From the NCBI GenBank assembly GCA_947685225.1, contig CANTUV010000062.1, positions 17,566,501 through 17,630,500 on the forward strand: a stretch of 64,000 nucleotides of DNA, given 5' to 3'. Shown piece by piece: positions 32,279 to 44,779 of the stretch. This DNA comes from Garcia nutans. Lineage: Eukaryota; Streptophyta; Magnoliopsida; Malpighiales; Euphorbiaceae. Within the stretch, counting starts at the first letter, position 1. Each line of letters opens with the position of its first letter. The notes beneath the pieces are model-generated. The model saw nothing but the letters and a program-made list of their open reading frames with translations, had not been told where the DNA came from and ran no database searches. A program made the position numbers and the translations under genes.

Positions 32279-35277
32279 TGTCACATCCCAAAATTTAGGT
32301 AGTCGAGTATTAGGCAAGAAGGATATAAGTAAGTGGTCAAATAGAGGCTCGAGATAGTCAAAAACAAAATCGGTGTGCAAAGGAGGCCCGTGAAGTCGAA
32401 GGGACCTAAAGGTAATTTTTTGAAAGGCCGAGGACCTAAGAGTAATTTTCCAAAAAGTTGTACTGGAGGTTTTTAATACTGCACATAACAGATTCTAAAA
32501 ATGGAAATTAGAGAAAAATCGGGTCACAACTACGCGTAACGGTTTTTCCAGAAAATGCCCCGTTAAAGAGAAATGAAGACATGTAGACTAGGGGCATTTT
32601 GGTAATTTTTATTAAGATTTATACATGAATCCAAAGTAGAAAATAAACATAAGAGTAAGTAGAGGACGTCGAGGGGTTGAATATGAAACGATCGTCAGTA
32701 GAAACGGAGCCCGGACAAAACCCGAGCAAGAAAGGACCTAAAGGGAATTTTGTAAAAAGTCAAGGGCTTATTGGTAATTTTTCAAAACGGCTTGGAAACC
32801 TAAAATAGACCTTATAAATAGAAAGTAGAGGTCGAGAGGATCAAAACTATATGTAGTTTGACTCGTGGAACTGTACGGTTTAAAAGATATGATCGATTAA
32901 TCGCCGGAACGTAAAGTGGGCCCGGTTTCGTGTCGGGACCGTATGGGTAATACGGGACAACTTTAGGGTATCCAATGGGAAGAGAGACAAGTGGGAAGAA
33001 GTAATGGGAAAGAAAACAATAAAAATCTCTTGTTGGCCAATCAAAAGTAACCATTTAGCATGAGTATTAAATGAAGAAAGAGAAAGGTGGACAAGTGGTC
33101 TTAAAGGATTTATCCAACACATAAGGTGATCATCATTTCTCATATATATATATATCATGAAATGAAGAACAAACCCTCTCTTTTCCACTTACAAATTTCG
33201 GCCACAATAAGAAATACCAAAGGACTTCCAAGTTTTTTTTTCCAAGTTTGAATTTTCAAGGTAAGTTTTAAGGTTTTCAAGTATGTAGACTTTAATTTTA
33301 GTATCAATTTTAGGTATTTATATATTTATTGGGAGATTGGAGATTAGAGTCTTTATGTGGAATTGGAAAAATTTTAAATAAGTGATGAGATTAATTGATT
33401 AAATGGAAGAATCAAGATGTATAAAGTTTAATAAGGTTGGATTAGGGTTTCGGTTGAAAAGAAGTGGAGAATAACTTATTATTTTAAATTTCTAAGGTTT
33501 ATATTTAAGGTTGTGTTCTTGAATATCTTGAAGGAAAAATAAAGATTAAGGAAGGAGAAGAAGAAAAAGCAAAAGGAAGTTAAAAGAGCAAGGTTTGGTA
33601 CTTTAACCATTGAACTCATTTTGAAAATTTTTCTGTTTTACAATTAGTAAAATGCTGTGACTTGTATGATTTTTAATTAAATATAGAAAAATTATCTTGT
33701 GTTGAATTTTGGATATGTTGTTGCTTAGTAAGTCTAGTATTTGAGAAAAATAATTTGGAACCACATTGATTGAATTTAATTTACGGAATTCATAAAATTC
33801 AGAACTGCTGCCAGGATGCAGGGCAACTGGAGCAGTCTGGTTGGGTGAACTAGTTGACCAAGATTTTGTGTCCATTTTGATATAAAATTTTAAAGGAATA
33901 ATTTAAGATGTAAAACTAAATTCTGTAAAAATTTTAGAGTTTTTAGCCAAGTGGATTATTTTATACAAATTTTCTAAAACAAGGATCAAGTTGGGTCAAG
34001 AACCAGAGTTTATTGTTCATATGAAAATTTTTCATTATTAACTTGGTCAAAACTTGTTGTGGGTGTTTTATCATTTTATTTTTGGTATTGAGCTTAATTA
34101 TGATAAGAAGAATAAATTAAGATGGAAAATATGCGAATACATATGATACATATGTGAGTATATGTGATATTTGTGTAAATATATATTGTATATACATGGA
34201 GAATATGTGGTATATATACGAAGTGAATAGGTATATATGAAATGTTATTTATGCTCTACTCGGTAAATGGGTAAAACCGGTCTGGAATGGGGGTTTGGCA
34301 TGCCATCCTACCGGCAGTACTGTCTTAACGGCTTCGGTCGGGATATTACTTACGCGCGCGCGGTTATATCGAGTGAGGTCAAGATCATGGCAACTAGTCG
34401 TGTGAGACCAAGACCACGCAGTTATATCATGTGAGGTCAAGATCATGGCAACTAGTCGTGTGAGACCAAGACCACGCAGTTATCTTGTATATTCCATATC
34501 GTGTGAGACCAAGACCATGGCAATTAGTCGTGTGAGGTCAAGACCACGCGTAACTCTATACGAGGCCTCATTTCGAGATTGGTGTATTCGTAATTACCTT
34601 GTGGAGTGAAATGATAAAATGATAATAACTGAATATATGACATGTACGGATTACTTTTACTGTGATATTATTTTTCAATACGACTCATTGCTTTTAAAAG
34701 TGCATTATGCTTTTATTATTTATTTTCCGTAATTAGTTAAAGTACCCACTAAGCAATGCTTAGCGAGTTTAGTTTCTTCTAAACTCGTAGGTTATTAGCA
34801 AGGAGACAGTAGTGAGCAGAGGAGTCCTGCGATCTGCCGGTCATCAACAAATTTAGGTGGTGCTCTTCATTTTGTATTTTGGTATTAGAAATTGGCATGT
34901 ACTTATTTGAATAATACAAAGCGATAACTTGATGTAGAATGTAAATCTAGTAATGTATAATAACTGTATGGTTTTGCGTTGAGTTGGATTGTGAATATAG
35001 AAGTGTGAATTCTTTTTTGCAGGATTGTAGTTGAGGTTATAAGGGTGGATTATTGGGAGTGTGCTTGAGTTGAATTGTGAAACAAAATGTTTTTTTTTCA
35101 ATAATAAGAAAAATCAGTTTTGTCGAAACTTGGGACCTCCAATTTTAGGGGAGATTATGGCAAATTTTTTTTTTTAAATCTGTACTTAAAATTGGCTAAG
35201 TAAAATATTAAGACACAACCACCATGAGATAACAGTCCATCTTGGTCTATAAACGTAGGCTAAGATGGGGTGTTACA
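32279..35277 (+). repeat. 3' LTR of family-B element
   Basis: 2999 bp, co-linear with the 5' LTR. Differences include a shorter TA microsatellite (33142-33152 against 29896-29916) and scattered substitutions. Confidence 0.9.
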
Positions 35278-35361
35278 GCTCTAGTACTTCCTGATCCTCA
35301 ACATTATCCTGTAATAAACACAACTCAGGGGGATCCTTGGAAACAACATTAGTAACACAAT

Positions 35362-35913
35362 TTAAGGTTTCATGCTTAATGAATCCACGTCATTGAGTGT
35401 AAGTGGGTGCTTCATAGTATAAATTATATTAAAAATAACTTTCTCACTTCCCACTCTTAAGGTCATTGTGTCATCATGGATATCGATAAGGGCATGGGCT
35501 ATATTAAAAAATGGCCTACCAAGGATAAGCGAAACATCTACATCCTCATCTACATCAATGACAACAAAATCATTGGAGAAAATGAAATCTTCAAATTTTA
35601 CCAACACAACCTCTATAATACCACAGGTGTGAATTACTGACTTATCAGCAAGTTGAATGGTCATAAGTATTGGTTAAGATTCTCCGACACCTAACTCTTT
35701 AAACATCTTGTAGGGCTTAACACTTATGCTAGCCCCTAAATCAGCCAATGCACTTTGAACTTCGAGATTACCTATCAAACATGGAATAGTAAAACTACCA
35801 AGATCTTTTAAATTCATAAGCAACCTCTTCTGCAAAATTGCTGATCTCTTTTTTGACAATTGCACCAAAGATACTTCCTCAAGCTTCCTTTTGTTAGAAA
35901 GGATATCTTTCAA
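35362..35913 (-). pseudogene. Aspartic protease of the Athila element
   Basis: Two frames joined by a stop near 35668. The upstream part ends CLIGNLEVQSALADLGASIS, where the catalytic D-[ST]-G reads D-L-G, so the active site is mutated. The downstream part reads QLADKSVIHTCGIIEVVLVK, DVSLILGRPFFNIAHALIDI and MTLRVGSEKVIFNI, the conserved C-terminal strands. It lies between gag and the family-B insertion, as expected for Pol order. Confidence 0.87.
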
Positions 35914-37620
35914 ATTTTAGCATATTTGGGCATCTGTGATAAAGCTTCAACAAATGGATTAATAATGTGCAGTTGTTTGAAGAGTTCAAGAAACTTACTG
36001 AACTGAGCATCCATCTTGTCCTTATTCAACCATGCTGGATATGGCACTCAAGGTTGATATTCCTTCACTATTGGATTGGGTTCTTGTAGTTGATTCCCTT
36101 TCTCAATTTCCACTGTAGCTTTCTCACCTGAAACAATAGTAGGGCTACCTTCTTTTTCTTGTGTCTCAACATCTTTTTCTTTTGTCTTAGCCTCTTTTTC
36201 AACCACACCACCTTTAATTTCCTTTCCACTATTTTGAGTAATTGCCTTCAATTTCTCCTTTGAGTTTGCCTCAGTATTGCTAGGTAAGCTCCCTTGTGGT
36301 AATTCACAGAGTAATTTGGCAATTTGCCCCATCTGATTTTCCAAACTGCGAATGGAGGCTTGCTAATTTCTAAGGGTGGTTTTTATTGATTGAAATCTAG
36401 TTTTCGAAGCTTCTATAAACTTCTCCATTATGTCCTCCAAATTGCACTTTCTTGGAGGGGCAGCTTGTTGATGTTGAGGCTGTTGAATTCTAGGGCGAGG
36501 CCATAGATTATTCTGATTACTCTAAGAGAAATTAGGATGATTTCTCCATCTTGGATTATATGTGTTATTGTAGGGGTTGTTCTACTATTGCCTAGGAATA
36601 TTTCCAACATAATCCACCTGCTCCCGTCTAGCAAACATATTGCCACTTCGACAATCTTGACTTTGATGTCCACCCCCAAACCATTCACGGGGTATCAATT
36701 GCATTGATTTCCCTACAGATGAAGCTAAAGAATCAATCTTTTTATTCATTGTTTCCAACTGCGCTATCAAGGCCACCATGGGATCCAATTGATGTGAACC
36801 AGTGACCCTCAGTTTTCCTTATTCCCTTGGAGTTTACCATTGATAATTGTTAAGGGCCATATCTTCAATCAAATTCCTTGCTTTTTCAGTTGTCTTACCA
36901 TTTATTGTACCCGTGCCAGCTGCATTATTGGATTGCTTGCTTGCATAATTCAATCCATTGTATAAAGTTTGAATTTGGAGCCACAGCGGAAGCCCATGAT
37001 GAGGATACCTTCTCAATAAATCTTTAAACCTCTCCCAAGCAACATAAAGAGTCTCACCATCTAGCTGGAGAAAAGATGAAATATCATTCATCAACTTTGC
37101 AGTCTTGGATGGTGGGAAATATTTTTCTAAGAACTTTTCTGCTAATTGACCCCATGTGGTGAAGGTGTTTGGGGGGAAAGATTTGGGAAAGATTTTAGCC
37201 ACTTCTTCAATCAATCTCTATGTGTGAATGGAAACAACCTCAACCTAATTACATCTTCGAAGACATTCTGCATCTTGAATGTGTCACATATTTCCAGAAA
37301 AGTCTCAATATGTGCATTAGGATCTTCATCTGGGAACCCATCAAACTGGCAAGTCTGCTACACCATTTGAATTGCATTTGTCTTTATCTCAAATTTGTTT
37401 ACAACAATTGCTGGCCTCTGTATGCTTGAATCAGCCCCGTTAAGAGTGGGCTTAGCAAATTCCTGCATTGTCCTTGGCTCATTTCCTGCCATCACTTCAA
37501 GTTCTTCTTCTGAGTTGAGATCTTCAAAGTTTGGTTCTGTTTCTACTAGAACTTCTTCCCTTTCTTCCTTTCGCTTTCTCCTCAATGTTCTCTCCAGCTC
37601 TAGATCTAATTCAAGTAATT
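35914..37620 (-). pseudogene. gag of the Athila element
   Basis: Capsid precursor. The gag core is clear at 37214-36834: FTTWGQLAEKFLEKYFPPSK, LQLDGETLYVAWERFKDLLR and PHHGLPLWLQIQTLYNGLN. An N-terminal part with RRKRKEEREE and acidic sequence is at 37585-37358, and linker pieces rich in Lys/Glu lie at 36344-36048. Frame breaks fall at about 37215-37357 and 36790-36833. Retention of the core is good, but no continuous Gag can be read. Confidence 0.88.
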
Positions 37621-37755
37621 AGGAAGAGCTATCTTGGGTCATAAATGGGAAGAAGTACCCAAAATGACAATCAACAAGAAAGAACTAATGTTAAAACAAA
37701 AACTAAATCAATAGTCTTAATTATATTAATAATATTGAAAACCGTTGTCCCCAGC

Positions 37756-37774
37756 ATTGGTGACAAAAACTTGA
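37756..37774 (-). other. Primer-binding site of the Athila element
   Basis: On the - strand TGTCACCAATGCTGGGGAC follows the LTR after a short A/T spacer. It resembles the TGGCGCCGTTGCCGGGGAC site (tRNA-Asp) typical of Athila/Tat elements, with several substitutions. Confidence 0.65.
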
Positions 37775-39184
37775 TGGAGAATTTGTGCTATCATGGTGTT
37801 ACCACAAGTGCACGGGTTGTGTAAGTAATAAAGTAGTGAGTGAGATATCATTCCACTAGGGACAAGGTCAAGTACTAGTGCAAATTTTAACTGTTGTTTA
37901 GCAAATTAATAGTTTTTGTGATGATTAAAATAAAAGATGAATTATTTAATAAATTAAAGTAAATAAAAATTGAATATTGTGCACAAAGAGTTGATGATGA
38001 AAATACTCTCCAGATATTGAATTCCCCTAGGCATAAAAGTATTTATGAATATCAATTCAATTAAATCAAATAATAGAGCTGAATTGGCATTCCTCTAAAT
38101 TAGATTAAAACCTCCCTTGAGTGAAAAATCCCTAATCACTAAGTAGAATGCTAGGAATCTCTTCTGAAGCATAATTAAATAGATCTTGCAATAAGAACAA
38201 GGAACTTTGAACCAAAGGGTCTTGTAATATCTCTAGCACTCCAATCAACCCTCAATCCTAATGAAAATTCAGTTCATTTCAAGCTTTCTCAAGTCAATAA
38301 TATGAAAATTGCAACTAATCAATAAGCATGCTATTATCATTTGGAAATAAAAAATTAAGAATCAAAAGTATAAAACAACTTAATCAAGCGATTTAATTTA
38401 ATAAGAACTATTTAATCCATACAACAAGGCTAAGGTTCATCAATATCTAGATAGAAACAATTTAGCTCATGTTCATAACCAAAAAACCAAAATTAAAAAA
38501 ATAAGTAAAAGAATTCAAACAATCCATAATGAACGATTTGTGTTTATTCACTTCAATCCTTGAATTTTGATTTAAATCTCGCATGAATTGGATCTTCACC
38601 TTCACTCTTAGCTGCCAAAAGCTCTCTTTTTCTCAGGAAGTAGGCTCTAACATCAAAACTGGATTCCTACTTCGCACTTTAGCTCAGATTTTATAGCCCA
38701 TAAATTTTTGCTTGACAAGCCCATTGACACTGATGTGTCTGTGGGCTTGTCAACGGTGTTGTTTTGAAATTTAATGACATGGGTAGGGACACGCCCATGT
38801 CCTTGGGTGTGTTATTGCTACTGCAATGTTGAGTTAGTGACACACCCATGTTAGTGGGCTTGTCATAGCTTCTGTAAGGCAAGATCAATGGCACATTTAG
38901 TGACACACCCATGTTTCTGGAAGTGTTGAAGCTTTGTAAAGTAGTTGAATGACATGGCCATTGACACGTCCATGTCACTAAGGGTGTCAATTGAAGAATT
39001 TGCCCAAAATAGCTTCTTTCCTTGTCTTTCATCCGTGACATCAACCTAAATAACCTTAAGGTCCCGACATTTCAAAGGTTCCTAGAATAAACCCTAATAA
39101 ATACTTGAACAAACAAATTAAACTCAATTTTACAATAAATATATTAAGAAATAGGGGAAAATATCATAAATTATACACTTATCA
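37775..39184 (-). repeat. 5' LTR of the Athila element
   Basis: 1410 bp, TGGAGAATTTG at 37775 to CACTTATCA at 39184. It shares ends and several internal words (CACAAGTGCACGGGT, CCAGATATTGAAT) with the LTRs at 4707-6463 and 59315-64000 but is a different subfamily. U3 carries palindromes, for example TTGACAAGCCCA/TGGGCTTGTCAA (38712-38753). Confidence 0.87.
38688..38695 (-). promoter_or_regulatory. TATA box of the Athila 5' LTR
   Basis: TATAAAAT on the - strand, just downstream in element sense of the palindrome array (38712-38990). Confidence 0.55.
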
Positions 39185-39531
39185 GTAAGTTTGAGTGTGA
39201 GCTTGAAAACACTTAGGTTGCAAGAGTATGCCTGGAAAAACTCTTGTGAGGGTTGTAAGGATTGATCTCAAACCATTATAAAGTTTTGTGTGACCTTGTG
39301 AAAATACCAAGTTAGAGTTAAGCTTGTAAAAGCACAAGATTAGTGGAACCTTAACTAGTTTTTAAGGAAGTGGATATAAGATTGAGGTAATTTGAACCAC
39401 TATAAACTCTCTTGTGTACATTCTTCTCTACTCCTACTATTGCTTTGCTTTGATTTTGATTTTTCAATTCACCATCAATTCTTCAAATCAAGTAATTCAC
39501 CCCTCCTCTTGGTTGCTATCTTGGGACAACA
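39185..39531 (+). repeat. 3' remnant of the copia 5' LTR
   Basis: Ends TTGGGACAACA at 39531, just before the primer site; carries CTTGTAAAAGCAC-type words common in Sirevirus LTRs. The left part is missing. Confidence 0.7.
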
Positions 39532-39533
39532 TT

Positions 39534-39545
39534 TGGTAACAGAGC
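39534..39545 (+). other. tRNA-Met-like primer-binding site of the copia element
   Basis: TGGTAACAGAGC, one mismatch to TGGTATCAGAGC. Confidence 0.8.
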
Positions 39546-39585
39546 TGGTAAATTTTTTAAACTTAATTGTGAAATTTGATCCCAA

Positions 39586-41204
39586 ATGGCAACCATTCCA
39601 CCAATAAACACCTCCACAAATGGAAAACTAAACTCATTCCTTAGACATTATTTCAATGGAATAGAGCATTCCTATTGGAAACACAAGATGTTCTTGTTCA
39701 TAGATAGTGAAGGAATTAATCTTTGGGATTTTCAAGGAATGAGCTTTGGGATTTTATTGAAAATGAGTGGAAACCTCCTACTCATAAAGTTGATGGCGTC
39801 CAAGTTCCTCTTCCTTAATCACAATGGTCAAGTGCCAATGTGAGAGATTGGCTCAAGAACAATAGGGCAGCCTCCATCTTGATGAATTCAATTTCAAGAG
39901 AAGAAGGTGGGAGAGTCCAACATCTCACTTGTGCACATTACATTTGGAAAAATCTTGAAAACAATCATGATGGTACTACACAAGTAAGGCTCACCAAGAA
40001 GAAAATATATGTACATGAGTATGAGCTATTCAAGATGAAGCCCAACAAAAATGTCATTGACATGACAAATTGCTTGCTTGCCATTGTCAACAAATTAAAG
40101 AAATAAGGCAAGATTTAAGATCAATATGATGTTAATTTCAAAATCTTGAGAGCATTTAAAGCAAAGAATAACTTTAAGTCTAAAGTTTCTTCAATTAAAG
40201 AAGCTCATGATCTTAGCTCTTTGAGAACCGATGAACTTGTTGGAAACTACTCACTTTCGAATTGCGCACTAAAAGAAAAGAAGAACAAGTTGAAAAGGAT
40301 AAGAGGAAAGCAATAGCTCTTAAGGCAAACAAAAAGTTGAGAGATCAAGTATTGAAGATAGTGAAGATGAAGAATAAATGACAATGTTTTCAAAAGGAAT
40401 GAGTGATTGGAAGAGAAAAAGAAGATTGCAATCTAACAAAGGTACATTTTCTAAATTCTCCTTCAAAGAAAAAATAAAAAAAAATGAAGTGAAATGTTAT
40501 GAATGTGGCTAATTCGGTCACATCAAATCAGATTTCTTTAAGTAAAAGAACAAAAAGAAGCGGAATAAAGAAAAGAAGAAATCACTCAAAGCTTCATGGG
40601 ATGATTCTTCCTCAGGTAAAGAAGAAGAAGAAGAAGAAGAAGAAGAAGAGGAAGGAATTGATATTCTATGTCTCATGGCTATTGAGGATGAAAATGGCTC
40701 CAATGAGGTAGGTACTCAATCCTTGAACTTAATTGTATATGATAATGATTTTGATGATGCTTTAGATGATAGTGATTTGATGGAACTTATGAACCTTGGA
40801 ATGGAAAAGTATTTTCCTAAGATGAAATTTTATAAGGATAAATGTTCTAAGCTAAAAATAGATTTTGTGTAACTAAAAAACTATATATTAGAATTAAAGA
40901 CCTCAAATGAACAATTATTGAAATCAATTGATGAAATGAATAAAAATTCACACAGCTTAGAAAATGTGATAAAGGAAAATGAAATTTTAAGGGATGAACT
41001 AAAAGAGCTAAAAGGATCAATTTCAAAATTTCATAAGGGAATAGAGTCATTAGGCACATTGATAGATAATCAAAGGTCACCCTCTTTGAGACATGGTTTA
41101 GGATTCAATGGCTCATCCATTACTACATCTAATGCACCAACATTTGTAAAAGCATCTACAACTCAAACCTCTAGTATTGAAATTATAAAGAAAACTACTA
41201 CATA
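39586..41204 (+). pseudogene. gag of the copia element
   Basis: Starts MATIPPINTSTNGKLNSFLR (39586). A gag core (UBN2-like) follows in another frame with DWLKNNRAASILMNSIS and AHYIWKNLENNHDGTTQV (39840-40106). A zinc knuckle reads CYE-C-FGHIKSDFF (40494-40540), the second Cys region followed by a stop. The tail has a Lys run, a GAA-repeat-coded run of Glu (40615-40655) and ILCLMAIEDENGS, then a helical, probably coiled-coil region (40918-41080). Several stops and frameshifts. Confidence 0.85.
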
Positions 41205-41559
41205 AAATAAACCTAAAAATCCTAAAAGGATTACATTAGGTTCACAAGGCTCAAGAACTAGAATTTCAAGAGCCAAACATGCATTCATGTATACAAGGCA
41301 TATGCATAAACACAAAAATGTACAAAAACAATCTCATTCAATACACATTTGCAAATGTGTGCACGATTAATTATATTTCAATAGGAAAGAGCATAAGTAT
41401 AGAACCTTATACCAATGCACATATTGTATGAAATTTAGACATAAGAGCACATTTTGCTATATTAGGAAGGCTCATCTCAAGATAGAGGATCCTTCAACTA
41501 CTAAACCCCAAGGACCCAACTGTAATTGGGTACCTAAAAGAATATGAACATTATTGTTT

Positions 41560-41870
41560 TATAGGTGTGCCTAAAATCTGCTATCAATGAAAGCATTTAG
41601 CTTGTGGATAGTGGACGCTCAAGGCATATGATGGGTAATGCAAAGCTTTTCACTACACTTGCTTACAAGTATGGAGGTAATGTTACTTTTGGAAATAATG
41701 CTAAAGGTAAAATCATTGGGATTGGTTCCATTGGCATGCTTGGTAAAAATTTGATTGAAAATGTATAGCTTGGTGATGGGTTGAAACATAATTTGCATAG
41801 TGTAAGTTAATTATGTGATAAAGGGTATGATGTAAGTTTCGACTCTAAAGGATACAAAGTTACCAAATAC
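41560..41870 (+). pseudogene. Protease of the copia element
   Basis: LVDSGRSRHMMGNAKLFTTL at about 41600-41655 contains the D-S-G catalytic triplet of copia proteases, followed by GIGSIGMLGK and LKHNLHSVS. A stop at 41766 and another near 41810 interrupt it. The position between gag and integrase is as expected. Confidence 0.82.
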
Positions 41871-41929
41871 AAATGGTGAACTTGCTTTCAAAGGAGCTAG
41901 AAATGGCAATACATATAAAATTAACCTAT

Positions 41930-42960
41930 ATTCCAATAATGCATTTGAATGTTTAATTACCATTAGTAATGATGCTTGGTTATGGCATAGAAGACTAGGA
42001 CATGCTAGTATGGATCACCTACAATGCATTAGTAAAGAAGAAATAGTTGATGGTCTCCCTAAAGTAAAATTTAATAAAGATAGGACTTGTGAACCTTGTC
42101 AATTTGGTAAGCAACAAAAAATTTCATTCATATCTAAAAATATTGTAAGCACTTCTAGACCCTTAGAACTCATTCACATAGATTTGTTTGGACCAAATAG
42201 AGTTGCTAGATTAGGTGGCAAGTTATATGCATTTGTACTTGTTGATGATTACTCAAGATTTATGTGGGTTAATTTCTTAGCTCAAAAGAATGAAGCATTC
42301 AATCATTCTAAAATATTTGCAAAAAGAGTTCAAAATGAAAAAGGCTATGTAATCACATATATTAGAAGTGATCATGGCAAAGAATTTAAAAATGAGAACT
42401 TTAAAAATTTTTGCAATGAGTTTGGTATTTCACATAATTTTTGGGCTCCTAGAACACCAAAAAAATGATGTGGTTGAAAGGAAAAATAGAACATTTGTTA
42501 AAATGGCTAGGACAATGCTTAATGAGTATGATTTACCATCTTAATTTTGGGCAAAAGCCGTAAATACCACATGCTAAATTTCAAATCGTGTTTACAAAAG
42601 ACCCTTGAGAAATGAAACTTCTTATGATATATGGAATGGAAGAATACCCAAAATCTCATATCTTAGAGTGTTTGGATGCAAATGCTTTATATTAAATACC
42701 AAGGAAAATCTTGGAAAATTCTCATCCAAATCAGATGAAGGCATATTTTTAGGATATTTATTATCTAGCAAAGCTTATAAGGTATTTAATAAGAGAACTC
42801 TAGCAGTTCAAGAATCAATGCATGTTGTTTTTCATGAATCCTCTAAACTTGATCAAACGAAAGGTTGTTTTCTTGATGATTTTGTAGAAACATTTGAATA
42901 AAAAAAAGTGATATTCCAAAGAATAACCATGGTGAAAAAGAAGAAGAGTCTTAAGAGCTA
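41930..42960 (+). pseudogene. Integrase of the copia element
   Basis: An H-H-C-C module is seen in WLWHRRLGHASMDHLQ and CEPCQFGKQQKISF (41980-42125). The DDE core has IHIDLFGPN with the first Asp, VDDYSRFMWV, then IRSDHGKEFKN with the second Asp. A frameshift in an A-run near 42460 precedes VVERKNRTFVKMA with the catalytic Glu. The C-terminal part reads SYLRVFGCKCFILN and GIFLGYLLSSKAYKVFN (42605-42901). All three acidic residues are present, but frameshift and stops disable it. Confidence 0.88.
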
Positions 42961-43039
42961 TCCAAAGATTGACAATACAAGAAGGATCATCCAAAAGAAT
43001 TTATCATTGGTGACACCTCAAAGAGAGTAACTACTAGAT

Positions 43040-43340
43040 CCAAACTTAAATACATAGATGTTAATGTTGCTTTTGTTTCTCAAATTGAGCCAATGACCAT
43101 TGAGGAGGCTCTTGTGATGAATGTTGAGTGATTGCCATGCAAGATGAACTCAACCAATTTGAGAGAAACAAAGTATGGGAACTTGTTCCTATACCTAAAG
43201 ACCATCCAATTATAGGATGTAAATGGTTATATAGGAATAAGCTTGGTGAAAATGGTCTCATTACTAGAAATAAAGCTAGATTGGTAGCCAAAGGCTATAA
43301 CCAAGAAGAAGGCATTGATTATGATGAGACATTTGCCCCC
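43040..43340 (+). pseudogene. Reverse transcriptase of the copia element, N-terminal part
   Basis: MQDELNQFERNKVWELVPIP, KWLYRNKLGENGLITRNKAR, LVAKGYNQEEGIDYDETFAP: the standard opening of a copia RT. It is cut at 43340 in the codons after TFAP by an Ogre LTR fragment. The continuation is at 51845. Confidence 0.9.
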
Positions 43341-43467
43341 TATTAGCGGGGATTTTTGCTTCCACCCGGTGGAATGGTTCTTGCGACTTAGGCACTGTTT
43401 AGGCTCAGGGCCTTAGAGAACATGGGCCTAAGCCCATAGAAAATGGAGTCGCCACCCGGACGGGCTT
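43341..43467 (-). repeat. Terminal fragment of an Ogre-type LTR
   Basis: TATTAGCGGGGATTTTTGC at 43341 matches the TGTGAGCGGGG LTR end with two changes. Similarity holds to about GGACGGGCT (43467), where the sequence jumps directly into gag. Only about 127 bp of a 2.2-kb LTR remains. Confidence 0.8.
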
Positions 43468-44779
43468 TTCCCACCATGAAGGTTGCTGGTGGTGGCACTC
43501 TTCCAAATTTAGGCAAAGGGTTATTCTTGGTATTGGGCTTATCCGACTCAGGTAGCTTGCCACTATTGATTAGGTCTTGGATCTCATGCCTTAGATGAGC
43601 ACATTTATCTGTTTCATGCCCTCACATTTGATGAAATTGACAGAAGGCCTCGGCATTAAAGTTTGGTGGTAGTGGATTATGTAGTGGTCGAGGAGCTAAC
43701 AATTGCAACTACCCTTTCTTTTGCAGCTTCCTAAAAACCCAAGATAGAGGTTTCCCTAATTATGAGAATTGTCTTTTATTTCCTTGACCAGCCACATTAA
43801 CATCATCTTCTTTCTGCGTGCTTTGATTGCTAGGCTGATAATTTCCTTTCTCATTCCTTCTTATTGAAAAGTGCTTTTTCTCCCTTTCCCACTCTTCAAT
43901 TTGTAGACCAGCTTGGAGATGATCTTTGAAGTCACAGATGAGTGTATGAGACATCCTTTCACGAAGACTAGGCAGGACGCCTCTCATGATCATCCTTATT
44001 TGATCAGATTCATCAGGCCTTTTCTTGAGCAAAGCAGCCTTGTTTCTCCATCTTTTCACATAGCTCATAAAATTCTCATTTGACCTTTGTCTTATGGACT
44101 CCACTTCCATTAAGGTAACTTCCATCTCGACATTATATCCTTATTGTTGGAGGAAGGCTTTGTATAGCAGATCCCAACTCTTTTGTGTTTCTTCTTCCAA
44201 GGTATTGAAACAATTTTGGACAATAGGGTCCAATGAGAGCATGAAGTACCTTAAAGTTTGAGCCTTAGTAGCTCGGCCAGACTGTATAGCAATGATATAC
44301 TGCTTCACATGGAGATGAGGATTTTCGGTTTCATCAAACTTCGAAAAAGATGGCATCTTGAATTTGTATGGAACTTCTTCATCTAGCTCAAATAATTTGT
44401 TGATCTTGGACATTTCTTCAGTTTTCAATTTCTTCTCAAATTTCTTTTCTAAATTCGCGATCATCTTTTCAACATTAGAATTTTTAGTCTTTTCAAAAGT
44501 TGCCTTCTTAACAACCTTCAGCTTCTTTTTTTCTTGAAGATCTTGGTAGTATTGAGCTCAATCATCATCATCAATGATCACCTTATCATCATCAAAAGCT
44601 ACTTCATCAACTTTAGCCTTCCCCTTGACTTTCTTGGTGCTAGTATATGCTTCGGCATTGTTTCCTAAAATTGAAGCTAGTTGATTCTTTATGATCTTGG
44701 CCATGGCCTCTTTTATTTCTTCCATCTTGGCATTGAGGGCATCATCCACCATTCTTTGAATTTGTTCAGTATCCATCAT
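43468..44779 (-). pseudogene. gag of a third Ogre/Tat-type copy
   Basis: Sister of the gag at 2763-4066. It reads MMDTEQIQRMVDDALNAKME (44779), LFELDEEVPYKFKMPSFSKF (within 44464-44141), YVKRWRNKAALLKKRPDESD and MIMRGVLPSLRERMSHTL (44125-43760), then FCQF-Q-like Cys/His sequence near 43620-43650. The coding pieces are longer than in copy 1. Immediately downstream the whole of pol, the 3' UTR and most of the 3' LTR are missing, so this is a deletion derivative. Confidence 0.87.

Larger units (their letters stand above)
29029..35277 (+). mobile_element. Family-B LTR element: 3-kb LTRs with a 233-bp interior
   Basis: LTRs at 29029-32045 (3017 bp) and 32279-35277 (2999 bp) begin TGTCACATCC and end GATGGGGTGTTACA. 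The interior is only 32046-32278. The flanks are GCTCC (29024-29028) and GCTCT (35278-35282). Joining the flanks restores the Athila sequence between protease and RT. The interior has a primer site one base off tRNA-Met and a purine tract but no ORF, so the element is non-autonomous in the extreme: over 96 percent LTR. The LTR ends resemble Tekay/Del types. The LTRs differ at more sites than those of the family-A element, so this insertion is older. Confidence 0.9.
25441..39184 (-). mobile_element. Athila-type Ty3 retrotransposon, truncated on its 3' side
   Basis: Read on the - strand from 39184 down: 5' LTR (39184-37775), tRNA-Asp-like primer site, gag, protease, [family-B insertion], RT, RNase H, integrase, then a GTTGGGTAGGAGACAACCC-type motif near 25955-25975 that is common after pol in Athila elements. 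Gag and RT sequence style assign it to Athila. The expected target duplication of GTAAG (39185-39189) is not seen at the left side and no full 3' LTR is present, so the left end is truncated or rearranged. No env-like ORF is visible. Confidence 0.85.

Noticed and set aside
40518..40703. A serine-run ORF on the - strand
   Set aside because: It is the antisense reading of the GAA repeat that codes the acidic run in copia gag.
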